From: Treponema sp.
Lineage (GTDB): Bacteria > Spirochaetota > Spirochaetia > Treponematales > Breznakiellaceae
Reading direction: 5' to 3'
Length of the DNA stretch: 44,056 nucleotides
NCBI GenBank assembly: GCA_031267685.1
Contig: JAIRYV010000099.1
Location: 1-44,056, forward strand
Shown here in pieces: positions 18,463 to 26,456 of this stretch. The notes below the pieces were generated by a model. It searched no databases, was not told the DNA's origin, and saw only the letters and a list, made by a program, of their open reading frames with translations. The position numbers and the translations under genes were made by a program. Every line of letters begins with the position of its first letter. Within the stretch, counting starts at the first letter, position 1.

Positions 18463-18503
18463 AGTAGTGGCTAGTTGCAACATACGCTCCACGAGCCACT
18501 ACT
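18463..18503 (+). promoter_or_regulatory. inverted repeat between pgk and chitinase
   Basis: AGTAGTGGCT (18463-18472) and AGCCACTACT (18494-18503) form 10 perfect pairs around a 21-base loop. There is no T run, so it looks like a stabilising or processing hairpin rather than a terminator. Confidence 0.45.
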
Positions 18504-18527
18504 AACTACTAAGTAAAAGGAACAGGT

Positions 18528-19718
18528 ATGCAAGCAACAAAAAGCGTTTTCCCCGGTTCAATTATGGTGTTTGCGGGAATCATTGCCTTGTCCTGTGCAA
18601 GCGCGCCAGCCCACGCAAGGGGATTAGTGCAGCGCAAAGCAGAGCCTAATGTTACCGCCTATATAAGAACATGGCCGCTTGATTCAGACGGCGAAACCTA
18701 TTGGACAGCGGACATGATCCACGGAGAATACCTCTCTGAAATCATTATCGCTTTCGCACTCATCGACCAGAATGATAAATCTTCCATTTACATCAGCGAT
18801 GGAGACCCAGCAAAGCTCTGGACAGAACTTGCATCCCTAAAAGCAAGGCTTCCACACCTGAAAGTTAAGCTTTCTGTTGGCGGCTGGGGCGCAGAGTTTT
18901 CCGATACCGCCGCTGACCCTGACACACGGGCAGCCTTTATCGCTAATGTATGCAACTGGCTCAAAACCCATGACCTTGACGGCGTTGATATTGACTGGGA
19001 ATACCCAGTTGGCCCCGAATGGGGACAGGAAATCAAGTCCCGTCCTGAAGACCGCGAGAATTTCATCGCACTGTTAAGCGAACTGCGCACAGCTCTGGAT
19101 GCACAAGGCGCACACCTGGGCAAACGGTACGGACTTTCCGCCTGTATTCCAGCAAGCGCATGGTATGTAACGCAGAACGATGTGCTTGCCATAGCCGCCA
19201 TGGTGGATAACCTCAAACTGATGGCCTATGACTATTACGGCGCCTGGAGCAGCACAACCGGCCATCTGGCAAACCTCCGTAACAACCCAGCTGACCCTGC
19301 ATGGGGCGGATGGAGTACCGAGCAGGCTGTCAACGTGTACCTTAATGCCGGAGTACCACCAGAAAAGATTGTACTGGGACTGAGCTTCTACGGACGAGCA
19401 TGGGCAGGCGTGAACCATGGCGAAACAAACGGACTGTTTCAGAACTATACATCCGCTGTATCTGACGCCTTTTCATGGCTTCAGATCAAAAAATTGATCG
19501 AAGAAGATTCCACTTATACTCGCTATTGGGACAATAGTGCGCAAGCACCGTATCTGTACAACGGCGACATATTCATCACGTATACAGACCCTCAAGCCAT
19601 TGCCCTGATCGCTGCTTATGCAAAAGAAAAGGGACTAGGCGGCGTGATGGTATGGGAATATGCTTATGATATTCAAGGGGACTTGTTCAAAGTATTGAAC
19701 GAACATGTTGAAAAATAA
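18528..19718 (+). CDS. secreted GH18 chitinase-type glycosidase
   Basis: 396 residues. A signal peptide occupies about 1-30 (SIMVFAGIIALSCASAPAHA). Cleavage after AHA is the best call; the Cys at 23 does not fit a standard lipobox well, but a lipoprotein cannot be excluded. The GH18 barrel has SVGGWG (116-121) and the catalytic DGVDIDWEYP (151-160, proton donor E158). MAYDYYGAWS and MVWEYAYD lie at the later conserved strands. It cleaves beta-1,4 GlcNAc polymers outside the cytoplasm. ATG 18528 follows AAAGGAA. It lies between pgk and tpiA on the same strand with short gaps (74 and 37 bases), an unexpected place for an exported hydrolase. Confidence 0.92.
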   Translation: MQATKSVFPGSIMVFAGIIALSCASAPAHARGLVQRKAEPNVTAYIRTWPLDSDGETYWTADMIHGEYLSEIIIAFALIDQNDKSSIYISDGDPAKLWTELASLKARLPHLKVKLSVGGWGAEFSDTAADPDTRAAFIANVCNWLKTHDLDGVDIDWEYPVGPEWGQEIKSRPEDRENFIALLSELRTALDAQGAHLGKRYGLSACIPASAWYVTQNDVLAIAAMVDNLKLMAYDYYGAWSSTTGHLANLRNNPADPAWGGWSTEQAVNVYLNAGVPPEKIVLGLSFYGRAWAGVNHGETNGLFQNYTSAVSDAFSWLQIKKLIEEDSTYTRYWDNSAQAPYLYNGDIFITYTDPQAIALIAAYAKEKGLGGVMVWEYAYDIQGDLFKVLNEHVEK

Positions 19719-19755
19719 AAATACCCCGCAGAAGACCGGGGATAAGGAGTAGGTT

Positions 19756-20508
19756 ATGAGTAGACAGTATTTCATTGCAGGAAACTGGAAAATGCACAAA
19801 ACACGCGCAGAGGCCGCAGACCTTGCCAAAACGCTTGTACTTCAGCTGAAAGACGGAAAGCACAAGTATCTTGTGGCGCCGTCATTCACAAGTCTCGAAA
19901 CCGTTGGCGCTATTGTCAAGGACACCAACGTACTTTTGGGCGCACAGGACGTAGCCGCAGAGGAACAGGGCGCACATACTGGTGAAGTTTCGGTGTTACA
20001 GCTCAAAGACTTGGGCGTACAGGTCGTGATACTGGGGCATAGTGAGCGACGTCACACCTACAAGGAAGATGACGCGCTCATCAACAAAAAGGTGAAGCTT
20101 GCCCTCAAGCATGGTTTTGAAGTGATCCTCTGTGTTGGTGAAACTCTTGAGGAACGTGAGGCTGGTCAGGCTGAGGTGGTGTGTGAGTCCCAGACGCTCT
20201 GGGGACTATCCGGCGTCAGTGCCATAGACCTTGCCAAAGTTACCATTGCCTACGAGCCAGTTTGGGCTATTGGCACGGGTAAAACCGCGTCTCCTGAGGA
20301 TGCCGAGGCGATTCACGCCTACATTCGCAAGGTGATTGCCCGTGTGTATGGCGAAGAATCGGCACAAAAGCTCATCATCCAGTATGGCGGCTCGGTGAAG
20401 CCTGACAATGTGGCTCAGCTTATGGCAAAGGAAAACATTGACGGTGCTCTTGTCGGCGGGGCGGCTCTTAAGTCCGACACCTTTGTTCCAATCGCCCAGT
20501 TCTCCTAG
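19756..20508 (+). CDS. tpiA: triosephosphate isomerase
   Basis: 250 residues, the full length. It interconverts dihydroxyacetone phosphate and glyceraldehyde 3-phosphate. The active-site GNWKMHKT (near 9-16, catalytic Lys), ILGHSERR with the catalytic His, AYEPVWAIGTGKTAS with the catalytic Glu and flexible loop 6, and the phosphate-binding GGSVKPDN and GALVGGAAL are all present. ATG 19756 follows AAGGAG. It is the last gene of the gap-pgk-chitinase-tpiA run and is followed by a terminator. Confidence 0.98.
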   Translation: MSRQYFIAGNWKMHKTRAEAADLAKTLVLQLKDGKHKYLVAPSFTSLETVGAIVKDTNVLLGAQDVAAEEQGAHTGEVSVLQLKDLGVQVVILGHSERRHTYKEDDALINKKVKLALKHGFEVILCVGETLEEREAGQAEVVCESQTLWGLSGVSAIDLAKVTIAYEPVWAIGTGKTASPEDAEAIHAYIRKVIARVYGEESAQKLIIQYGGSVKPDNVAQLMAKENIDGALVGGAALKSDTFVPIAQFS

Positions 20509-20540
20509 GCTAAAACCGCTTTTCACGCAGACTCTGCAAC

Positions 20541-20571
20541 AAAAAAAGCCCACCACTCGGCGGGCTTTTTT
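20541..20571 (+). terminator. intrinsic terminator after tpiA
   Basis: An A run, then GCCC-ACC, a short loop, GGC-GGGC and seven T. The stem has one A-C mismatch. The flanking A and T runs make it work in either direction. Confidence 0.85.
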
Positions 20572-20634
20572 ACTGTTTTGTATCTGACTTTCAAAGCCAC
20601 AATTCATGACTACTACCCTGCCGCCATAGGCTAG

Positions 20635-20865
20635 AATGATCTCTAGAAGTTCTGGAATGATCTCTAGGACTTGTAGAATGATCTCTAGGAGTCCTAGAAT
20701 GATCTCTAGAAGTTCTGGAATGATCTCTAGGACTTGTAGAATGATCTCTAGGAGTCCTAGAATGATCTCTACAAGTTCTGGAATGATCTCTAGGACTTGT
20801 AGAATGATCTCTAGGAGTCCTAGAATGATCTCTACAAGTTCTGGAATGATCTCTAGGAGTCCTAG
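20635..20865. repeat. 21-bp tandem array 3 (11 units, one GATC each)
   Basis: Eleven units of exactly 21 bp, each starting AATGATCTCTA. The second half is one of four forms: GAAGTTCTGG, GGACTTGTAG, GGAGTCCTAG or CAAGTTCTGG. The forms recur mainly in the order 1-2-3, giving a higher-order 63-bp repeat. CTAGGA-G-TCCTAG in the third form is a perfect inverted repeat. GATC occurs every 21 bp without exception. The array lies between the tpiA terminator and the gene at 21065. Confidence 0.97.
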
Positions 20866-20930
20866 AAGGGACTATATGACCACTAGAAGGGGTTACAGAA
20901 TTTCTGGGACACTTTTTTTTAAGAGTGTTG

Positions 20931-21047
20931 ACACCTTTATCGATACTTTGGTACTTTTCTTAAAAAAGGTCAATACTTTTATCACTATTTAGTTACTTTT
21001 ATTAAAGAGTATCAATGCTTTTACCGATACTCATAACAAAAGAAAAC
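20931..21047. repeat. degenerate 42-bp AT-rich repeats upstream of gene C
   Basis: Three diverged copies (20931-20972, 20973-21014, 21015-21047 partial) share a core like CAATACTTTTATC..TA, then TTAGTTACTTTTATTA. The 42-bp period is twice the 21-bp period of the array next to it. A TTGACA at 20939-20944 lies in the first copy, so this stretch may also hold the promoter of the next gene, but no good -10 is at the right distance. Confidence 0.6.
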
Positions 21048-21064
21048 TCATAAAGGAGCAAGAA

Positions 21065-21754
21065 ATGTCGAGCAAAGATTATGTGGAGCATAGCTATTCA
21101 GGCTATGACTCACAGCTTAATCTTGTTGCGGAAGCCGTGGAAGAGAACACAAAAACAGGCGGGACTTGGACGCATATTCCTGATGAAAACAAGACCACCG
21201 TGAAAGCGCTCTATGACGATTTTCATCCCCGCCATGTTGCGGCAGAAAATCCATCACGCAGCAAGATTGATGTAGAAGAGCGTATAGAAGCTCGTAACCG
21301 GACCGAGCCTCTATTCCGCAACTTCTGTCAGCGTTTTTTCTACGACGTGCCGGACTTGGTAACAGATGCGCAGCTTGAGCGCATGAATCTGCGTCCCCGC
21401 GACAAGACCAGAACGATTCATGGTAAGCCGGAATGGCGTGTGGCGCTTGAGGTTGAGCCAAGCAAAACACGTACCCATACAATTCGCTGGCATGTGGCTG
21501 AAACTAAAGCAAAGGCTATGCCGGAAGAGTGCAATGGCTGGGTACTAGTATACAAAGTGCTTGGTTCCGATGATCCAGTGCCGCGTGATGGCGAGGAGAT
21601 GGCACACAGCCAATTGGTAACGCGCAATCCTTATGTGGTCGAGCATAAGAGTGAGGATGAGGGGAAGCGTATCGCGTATTGCGGGGCGTTCCAGTCAAGA
21701 AGTCGGGGACTGATGGGCGATTGGGGAGAAGTAGTGGTGGCTGTGCTGTCGTAA
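21065..21754 (+). CDS. hypothetical protein next to array 3 (gene C)
   Basis: 229 residues from ATG 21065 with AAAGGAG 7 bases upstream. I recognise no named family. It has no signal peptide and no transmembrane helix and is rich in charged residues. The C-terminal third (WVLVYKVLGSDDPVPRDGEEM, YVVEHKSEDEGKRIAYCGAFQSRSRG, GDWGEVVVAVLS) reads like an Ig- or FN3-type sandwich ending in a GxWGEVVxAV strand, a pattern I have seen in uncharacterised proteins of Bacteroidota and treponemes. Like the two DUF4469-type genes it sits beside a tandem array with one GATC per unit. Confidence 0.8.
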   Translation: MSSKDYVEHSYSGYDSQLNLVAEAVEENTKTGGTWTHIPDENKTTVKALYDDFHPRHVAAENPSRSKIDVEERIEARNRTEPLFRNFCQRFFYDVPDLVTDAQLERMNLRPRDKTRTIHGKPEWRVALEVEPSKTRTHTIRWHVAETKAKAMPEECNGWVLVYKVLGSDDPVPRDGEEMAHSQLVTRNPYVVEHKSEDEGKRIAYCGAFQSRSRGLMGDWGEVVVAVLS

Positions 21755-21994
21755 GCGCGCCAGACAATGACCATGCCAGGAAAAGGTAAGATGAAGGAAT
21801 AGACGCGACGAATGATCCCGCAGAATTGACGATAGGACAGCGTATTAGACCGGATGATTACACAAAGCAGTCCAGAAATAGCAGGCGATGAATGGCATGA
21901 GTATTTCTGGACTGTTTTTATTGCCTATGGTTTACCGAATACGGAGGATGAATTCTGGAACTTGCGTGCAAGTTCGGAGGAGCCAGAAAGAGCA

Positions 21995-22774
21995 ATGCCC
22001 ATGATTAAGCAGACTACTGAGCCGTATATACTTGAGGCTGAGGCTTCATACCTCGTTGTATTCAAGCCTCCTCGACTTCACTCTGTACCGCTTCATAGCG
22101 TGAGGCAGGGCAAAACAGAGGCTGGCGTGTGTCCGACGAATAGCGCGTCGGATACCAGTCTGCTTGACTGGTGTGCTGCTCAATTCGCGGAACTGAGGCG
22201 TATACGGGGGAAGCATCCATGGGAAGGCGGCGTTCTTCACCGGCTTGACTATGAGGCACACGGGCTGATTCTAATAGCGCGAACTCAGGAGGCGCTGGAT
22301 GCGCTTTCTGCCCAGCAGGAAGCTGGACTTTTCGTCAAGGACTATACTGCATTAAGCGTGCTGCGGCCTCAGCCTCTGGGGTTTCCTCAGACGCCTTCAC
22401 TGTATGGCGCGCCTTGCATTATTGAAAGCGGGTTTCGGCCTTTTGGTCCAGGGCGAAAAGCAGTGCGTCCGGTGGTTTTAGGGAAACGTGCTAAGGAACT
22501 GGCGTTGGATCAAGGGAAGCCCTATCAGACAGAAATTGTTGAAACATATACGCTTGGGGATTGTATCCAGTTCAAACTGAGGCTTCGGCGTGGTTTTCGC
22601 CATCAGATACGCTGTCATCTTGCATGGCTTGGGTATCCTATCCTCAATGACGCGCTCTATGGCGGCGCGACCACTGATGGAACGCTTTGTCTCCATGCCC
22701 ACACAATCTCGTTTCTGAAACCTGGATCGGGAATCCGTGTCAGCTATAGCAGTATGAGCCTCAAGGAATCATAA
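21995..22774 (+). CDS. RluA-family pseudouridine synthase
   Basis: 259 residues from ATG 21995 (MPMIKQTTEPYILEAE). The frame is open back to ATG 21854, and the 47 extra residues do not look like an S4 domain. The motif EASYLVVFKPPRLHSVP matches the family start. GGVLHRLDYEAHGLILIA holds the catalytic Asp; the family consensus HRLDxxTSG has Ala here in place of Thr. Later FRHQIRCHLAWLGYPILNDALYGG is the conserved R-hQIR-H segment. It converts uridine to pseudouridine in rRNA or tRNA; the target is not evident. Its 3' end overlaps the convergent TPR gene by 14 bases. Confidence 0.85.
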   Translation: MPMIKQTTEPYILEAEASYLVVFKPPRLHSVPLHSVRQGKTEAGVCPTNSASDTSLLDWCAAQFAELRRIRGKHPWEGGVLHRLDYEAHGLILIARTQEALDALSAQQEAGLFVKDYTALSVLRPQPLGFPQTPSLYGAPCIIESGFRPFGPGRKAVRPVVLGKRAKELALDQGKPYQTEIVETYTLGDCIQFKLRLRRGFRHQIRCHLAWLGYPILNDALYGGATTDGTLCLHAHTISFLKPGSGIRVSYSSMSLKES

Positions 22775-23747
22775 AGAAATAACGCTCAATGTAGGCGATT
22801 CGTTTACGGGCATCAGCGCAGAGTGGGCTTTGAGGGTATTCACGGAGCAGGCGACGGTAGTAATCCAGCGAGGAACGAATATCACGCACATTACTGGGCG
22901 CTTCAAGGGTCTGGCCGTAGAGTAACCATGCCTCATCGTTGCCTAAGGGGTAGCGTTGTCGGAACGTATCTAGGGCAGTAAGTGCGTCATTGAACTTACC
23001 TGCTGTATATGCTTCTCGCGCTTTTTGCAGGTAATCGCCTGAATCAGGCAGAGCGCTTGCGGCAAGTGTTGGCAGGATGGGGGAAACTTCGGTGGATGCG
23101 GGCGGAGTTTCTGCTGATGGCGGCGTAGTTTCAGCTTTCTCCACAGCGTTGATTGAGGACAAGTTTAAGTCTTGGGAACTTGTCCACGAAGCTGCTGAAC
23201 GCTCGGAGGCTTCGTTTACGATTATGCGCACTTGCTCATTGATGATCCGGTCTTGTATGAAATCCTGTTTATAGAATTGCAGGGTATATGTTCCGATGCT
23301 TTCAGCCCGGAACACCATCCGCTGACCATCTGTTTCAACACGCCTTGAATCATAAGAAATGCCTTTACGGGACTCGGCTTCTCCCAGATACACCCAGCCG
23401 TTTCCCTCGAATGTAATCTCGACAAGCTGTCCCACAAATGTCCGAACCGTGCGTAGAGCAACGTTGCTTTGTGGCGTGGCGGTAATCGGCGTGATTGATG
23501 GAGTTGGCGGCGTAGATACTGGCGGGCTGACCGATGGAGGGGCCTGATATGGCGTGGTGGTGGGCTGTTCCTGCTCTGCGATTCCGATAGTGGCGGGTGG
23601 GGTCGGCGCTTCACCCGTTATCAGTGGCCGGATGAGTATCATTGAAGAAGACAGTGGTTCACCTGCCGCTGCATCTAAGTCAGTTTGCTGAGCCATGAGT
23701 CTTGCCGTGAAACATAATAACATAACCACAAAAAGCCGTATCTTCAT
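22761..23747 (-). CDS. exported TPR-type protein with Pro/Thr-rich linkers
   Basis: 328 residues from ATG 23747 (MKIRLFVVMLLCFTARLMAQ), a signal peptide ending MAQ; the open frame extends to 23888 but that adds no sensible start. A Pro/Thr-rich linker covers about 45-90. A beta-rich domain (TFVGQLVEITFEGNGWVYLGE, then YTLQFYKQDFIQD) follows, then a second Pro-rich linker. A C-terminal TPR-like section (YLQKAREAYTAGKFNDALTALDTFRQRYP, then SLDYYRRLLREYPQSPLCADARKRIAYIERY) resembles CpoB/BamD-type repeats. It is probably periplasmic or outer-membrane-associated in envelope assembly. No obvious Shine-Dalgarno was found. Confidence 0.72.
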   Translation of the reverse strand: MKIRLFVVMLLCFTARLMAQQTDLDAAAGEPLSSSMILIRPLITGEAPTPPATIGIAEQEQPTTTPYQAPPSVSPPVSTPPTPSITPITATPQSNVALRTVRTFVGQLVEITFEGNGWVYLGEAESRKGISYDSRRVETDGQRMVFRAESIGTYTLQFYKQDFIQDRIINEQVRIIVNEASERSAASWTSSQDLNLSSINAVEKAETTPPSAETPPASTEVSPILPTLAASALPDSGDYLQKAREAYTAGKFNDALTALDTFRQRYPLGNDEAWLLYGQTLEAPSNVRDIRSSLDYYRRLLREYPQSPLCADARKRIAYIERYFFMIP

Positions 23748-23916
23748 AATTGTTTTATCGGCGCTAGAACAGGTGAGGAACAGTAAAATGCGCTGCACAG
23801 TGATCATACGCGGCGACTTTATGAGTCTGCGTAACTTCCTTATGTTCTCTTCGTTATACCTAAAGGATGATGCTGAAATACTGAGCAAAAGTGCAGTTTA
23901 TAAAAGAGGAGTAACG

Positions 23917-24834
23917 ATGGATTTTGAGGATATTCTGGACGAATGGGAGCGGATGACTGCTATACCGCAAGGGAGCAAGAAGCAACTGAAGAAGCAAGCT
24001 GAGGGAGACCAAGCCGACGCGTCCCGAAGCAGTGCTGGACATCCTCCGCCTAAGCCAGATGAAGCCCGCCTAAAGAAGGTAGTCCCAGGCTTTGGGGATA
24101 TTCTGGACGAATGGGAGCGGATGACTGCTATACCGCAAGGGAGCAAGAAGCAGCTCAAGAAGCGGGCTGAAAGAGCCAAAGTCGCCGCGTCCCGAAGCAG
24201 CGCTAAACAGCCTGCATCTAAGCCGGATGAAGTGCGTGTAAAGAAGGCAGCTCCATACACCAGCGCCAAACAGCCCTCGCCTAAGCCGGATGAAGCGTGC
24301 GTAAAGAAGGCAGCTCCATACACCAGCGCCGAACAGTCCGCGTCTAAGCCGGATGAAGCGCGCCTAGAGAAGGCAGCTCCATACACCAGCGCCAAACAGC
24401 CCGCGCCTAAGCTAGGTGAAGCGCGTCTAGAGAGGGCAGACCCACTCACCGCGTGGTTACGTATTCACGGGGTATACAATAAGGATACGGATGCCGAAGC
24501 ATCCACGTATGAAACAGGGGCAGATGCCGGCAAACGCCGTCGTCGTTTGCTCCAGAAAAAGCCAGATGCGGTGATCGACCTGCATGGACTTACCCAGGCA
24601 GAGGCATGGAACGCGCTTGACAACTTCTTTGAAGACAGCAGACAGCATGGTTTTGAGAAGCTGTGCATTATTCACGGCAAAGGCAACCATTCCGATGGAA
24701 ATGCGGTGTTAAAACAGCTCACCAGGCGTTTCATAGAATGCTGTCCCTTTGCCGGAGAAAGCGGGCATGGTAATGCTGCGTCTGGCGGTAGTGGGGCGAC
24801 GTGGGTGATTCTAAAAAGGGGAGGGACTTGCTAA
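23917..24834 (+). CDS. Smr-domain protein with internal tandem repeats
   Basis: 305 residues from ATG 23917 (MDFEDILDEWERM), with AAGAGGAG upstream. The C-terminal Smr domain has VIDLHGLTQAEAW (DLHG 221-224) and IIHGKGNHSDGN (HGKG 253-256), the motifs of MutS2-type nuclease domains acting on nucleic acid. The N-terminal 175 residues are repetitive. A block of about 56 residues beginning with the DILDEWERMTAIPQGSKKQL segment occurs twice (from about 3 and 59). A 21-residue unit (KPDEARLKKAAPYTSAKQPx) occurs four times between about 96 and 175. The repeats look like a flexible, charged linker. The gene is divergent from the TPR gene. Confidence 0.85.
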   Translation: MDFEDILDEWERMTAIPQGSKKQLKKQAEGDQADASRSSAGHPPPKPDEARLKKVVPGFGDILDEWERMTAIPQGSKKQLKKRAERAKVAASRSSAKQPASKPDEVRVKKAAPYTSAKQPSPKPDEACVKKAAPYTSAEQSASKPDEARLEKAAPYTSAKQPAPKLGEARLERADPLTAWLRIHGVYNKDTDAEASTYETGADAGKRRRRLLQKKPDAVIDLHGLTQAEAWNALDNFFEDSRQHGFEKLCIIHGKGNHSDGNAVLKQLTRRFIECCPFAGESGHGNAASGGSGATWVILKRGGTC

Positions 24835-24879
24835 TTATATAGAAGGAAAAGAAACAAAACCTCGTCTTAGACAGCGGTA

Positions 24880-25104
24880 CTAACGCTCACGGTAGATGAT
24901 ACGCCCCCGGCTCAAATCATACGGGGAGAGCGCGATACGCACATGGTCTCCGGGTACGATACGGATGTAATGCTTACGCATTTTACCGGAAAGGTGGGCA
25001 AGTATGAGATGCCCATTCTGGTTATCGAGTTCCACTCGGAACATGGTATTGGGAAGCGCCTCACGCACTATACCCTCTACTTCAATCGCTTCTTCTTTCG
25101 CCAC
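24880..25104 (-). CDS. infA: translation initiation factor IF-1
   Basis: 74 residues from GTG 25104 with AAGGAG 7 bases upstream. IF-1 binds the 30S A site during initiation. The S1-type OB fold is complete: [64 protein letters not shown]. This is the standard IF-1 length and pattern. It stands alone with its own promoter, away from ribosomal protein genes. Confidence 0.97.
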   Translation of the reverse strand: MAKEEAIEVEGIVREALPNTMFRVELDNQNGHLILAHLSGKMRKHYIRIVPGDHVRIALSPYDLSRGRIIYRER

Positions 25105-25131
25105 AATATCTCCTTAATTACAATGGATATT

Positions 25132-25160
25132 TTTATAGTGTAACATAAAGGATGATTAAA
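25132..25160 (-). promoter_or_regulatory. probable promoter of infA
   Basis: Minus strand: TTTAAT (25155-25160), a 17-base spacer, then TATAAA (25132-25137). The -35 is weak and the -10 good. Confidence 0.45.
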
Positions 25161-25230
25161 GGAAAGCCCTTTAGAGATGAAACTTAGACTGTTGGCATTT
25201 TCTCATAAACAGAAGTACAAAGGCGCAAAG

Positions 25231-25264
25231 GCACAGAGCAGCTTCAGAAGCTATTACCCTGTGC
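25231..25264 (-). terminator. hairpin after the sugar kinase gene
   Basis: GCACAG (25231-25236) pairs with CTGTGC (25259-25264), enclosing a second perfect stem AGCTTC-A-GAAGCT (25240-25252). It lies 23 bases after the kinase stop and lacks a T run. Confidence 0.45.
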
Positions 25265-25286
25265 GCTTCATGCCTTATGGCTTATC

Positions 25287-26399
25287 TTAGCGCTGTACCC
25301 TTGCAGAACCGCCTTTGGCAAACGCCTCCACCTGATCCAGCGACACCATTGAGACATCGCCCGGAGTGGTGGTGATCAGAGCGCCATGCGCCCAGCCAAG
25401 TCGCAGTGCCTCTTCTGGCGATTTACCGGCGAGAAGGCCGTAGAACAAGCCAGCGGCAAAGCCGTCGCCGCCGCCAATGCGGTCGTACACGTCAAGCTCG
25501 CAAGTCGGGGCAGTGTAGCTCTTGCCATCAAGCCAAAGCACCGCGCTCCATGAATGACGGTTGGTGGAATGAACTTCACGCAGGGTTGTTGCCACAGCTT
25601 TGATGTTGGGGAAGTCCTTGATAACGCTTTCCATCATGGCAAAGAAGGTCGATGAATCGAGCTTGCCCTTTGATTCGACTTCTGGTCCCTTCAGACCCAG
25701 TCCTTTCTGCAGGTCTTCCTCGTTACCAACCAGCACATCCACATGCTTGACGATATTGCGGAGTGTTTGCGCCGCGCCTTCGCTTGCCTGTTCCGCACTC
25801 AGTCCCTGTTCAGCCGCCGCGACTGCCCAGAGCTTGGCGCGATAGTTCAGGTCAAACGAGACCACTGCGCCAGCAGCCCTCGCCGCCTCCATCGCCTCGA
25901 TCACCAGTTCCGATGTTGTCGGGGACAGCGCTGAAAAGATGCCTCCTGAATGGAACCAGCGTATACCCTTGGCGAAAATCGCCTTCCAGTCGAAGCTACC
26001 CGGCTTGAGTCTGCCAGCAGCCTCGTTGGAGCGGTTATAGAACACCACTGGCGCTCGCACACCCTGGCCACGGTCGCTCCACACGATAGCCATGTTGGGA
26101 CCACGCACCCCGTCAAAGGCAAAGCGTTGATAATACGGCGTCACACCGGCCTTACGAACCGCGATCTCAATGTGCTTGCCAATCGGATTGTCCACTATGG
26201 CGCTAGCAACAGCAGTTCGCAGACCAAAGCAGGTCGACAGATTGGTCGCCACATTGTACTCGCCGCCAGAAACGTGCATAGCGTACTCGCTCGCTTCGGC
26301 AAAAGGAACGATTCCGGGATCAAGCCGCGTAACCAGCGCCCCCAGAGCCAGTAAGTCATGCGCCGTGTTCGACGCAGACAGGATTGTTAATGATGACAT
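25287..26399 (-). CDS. PfkB-family sugar kinase, probably 2-keto-3-deoxygluconate kinase
   Basis: 370 residues from ATG 26399 (MSSLTILSASN), chosen for GAGGAGG 7 bases upstream. Ribokinase-fold features: HVSGGEYNVATNLSTCFGLRT near 45-65 (the GGxxxN sugar-binding segment), VVSFDLNYRAKLW in the middle, VLVGNEEDL, and the C-terminal anion-hole motif RIGGGDGFAAGLFYGLL with the catalytic Asp. The FDLNYR and VGNEEDL segments resemble KdgK enzymes, which phosphorylate 2-keto-3-deoxygluconate in uronate breakdown; fructokinase cannot be ruled out. gnd lies directly upstream on the same strand with a hairpin between (AACCAC/GTGGTT near 26417-26450). Confidence 0.82.
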   Translation of the reverse strand: MSSLTILSASNTAHDLLALGALVTRLDPGIVPFAEASEYAMHVSGGEYNVATNLSTCFGLRTAVASAIVDNPIGKHIEIAVRKAGVTPYYQRFAFDGVRGPNMAIVWSDRGQGVRAPVVFYNRSNEAAGRLKPGSFDWKAIFAKGIRWFHSGGIFSALSPTTSELVIEAMEAARAAGAVVSFDLNYRAKLWAVAAAEQGLSAEQASEGAAQTLRNIVKHVDVLVGNEEDLQKGLGLKGPEVESKGKLDSSTFFAMMESVIKDFPNIKAVATTLREVHSTNRHSWSAVLWLDGKSYTAPTCELDVYDRIGGGDGFAAGLFYGLLAGKSPEEALRLGWAHGALITTTPGDVSMVSLDQVEAFAKGGSARVQR

Positions 26400-26456
26400 A
26401 AAAACCTCCTCATACTTAACCACTCTACAAAAACTCGTAGTTTGGTGGTTTCTTAG

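Noticed and set aside
20636..20992. 118-codon open frame of MISRSSG-type heptads
   Set aside because: It is open only because the 21-bp period keeps the frame; there is no ribosome-binding site and the sequence is better explained as a DNA repeat.
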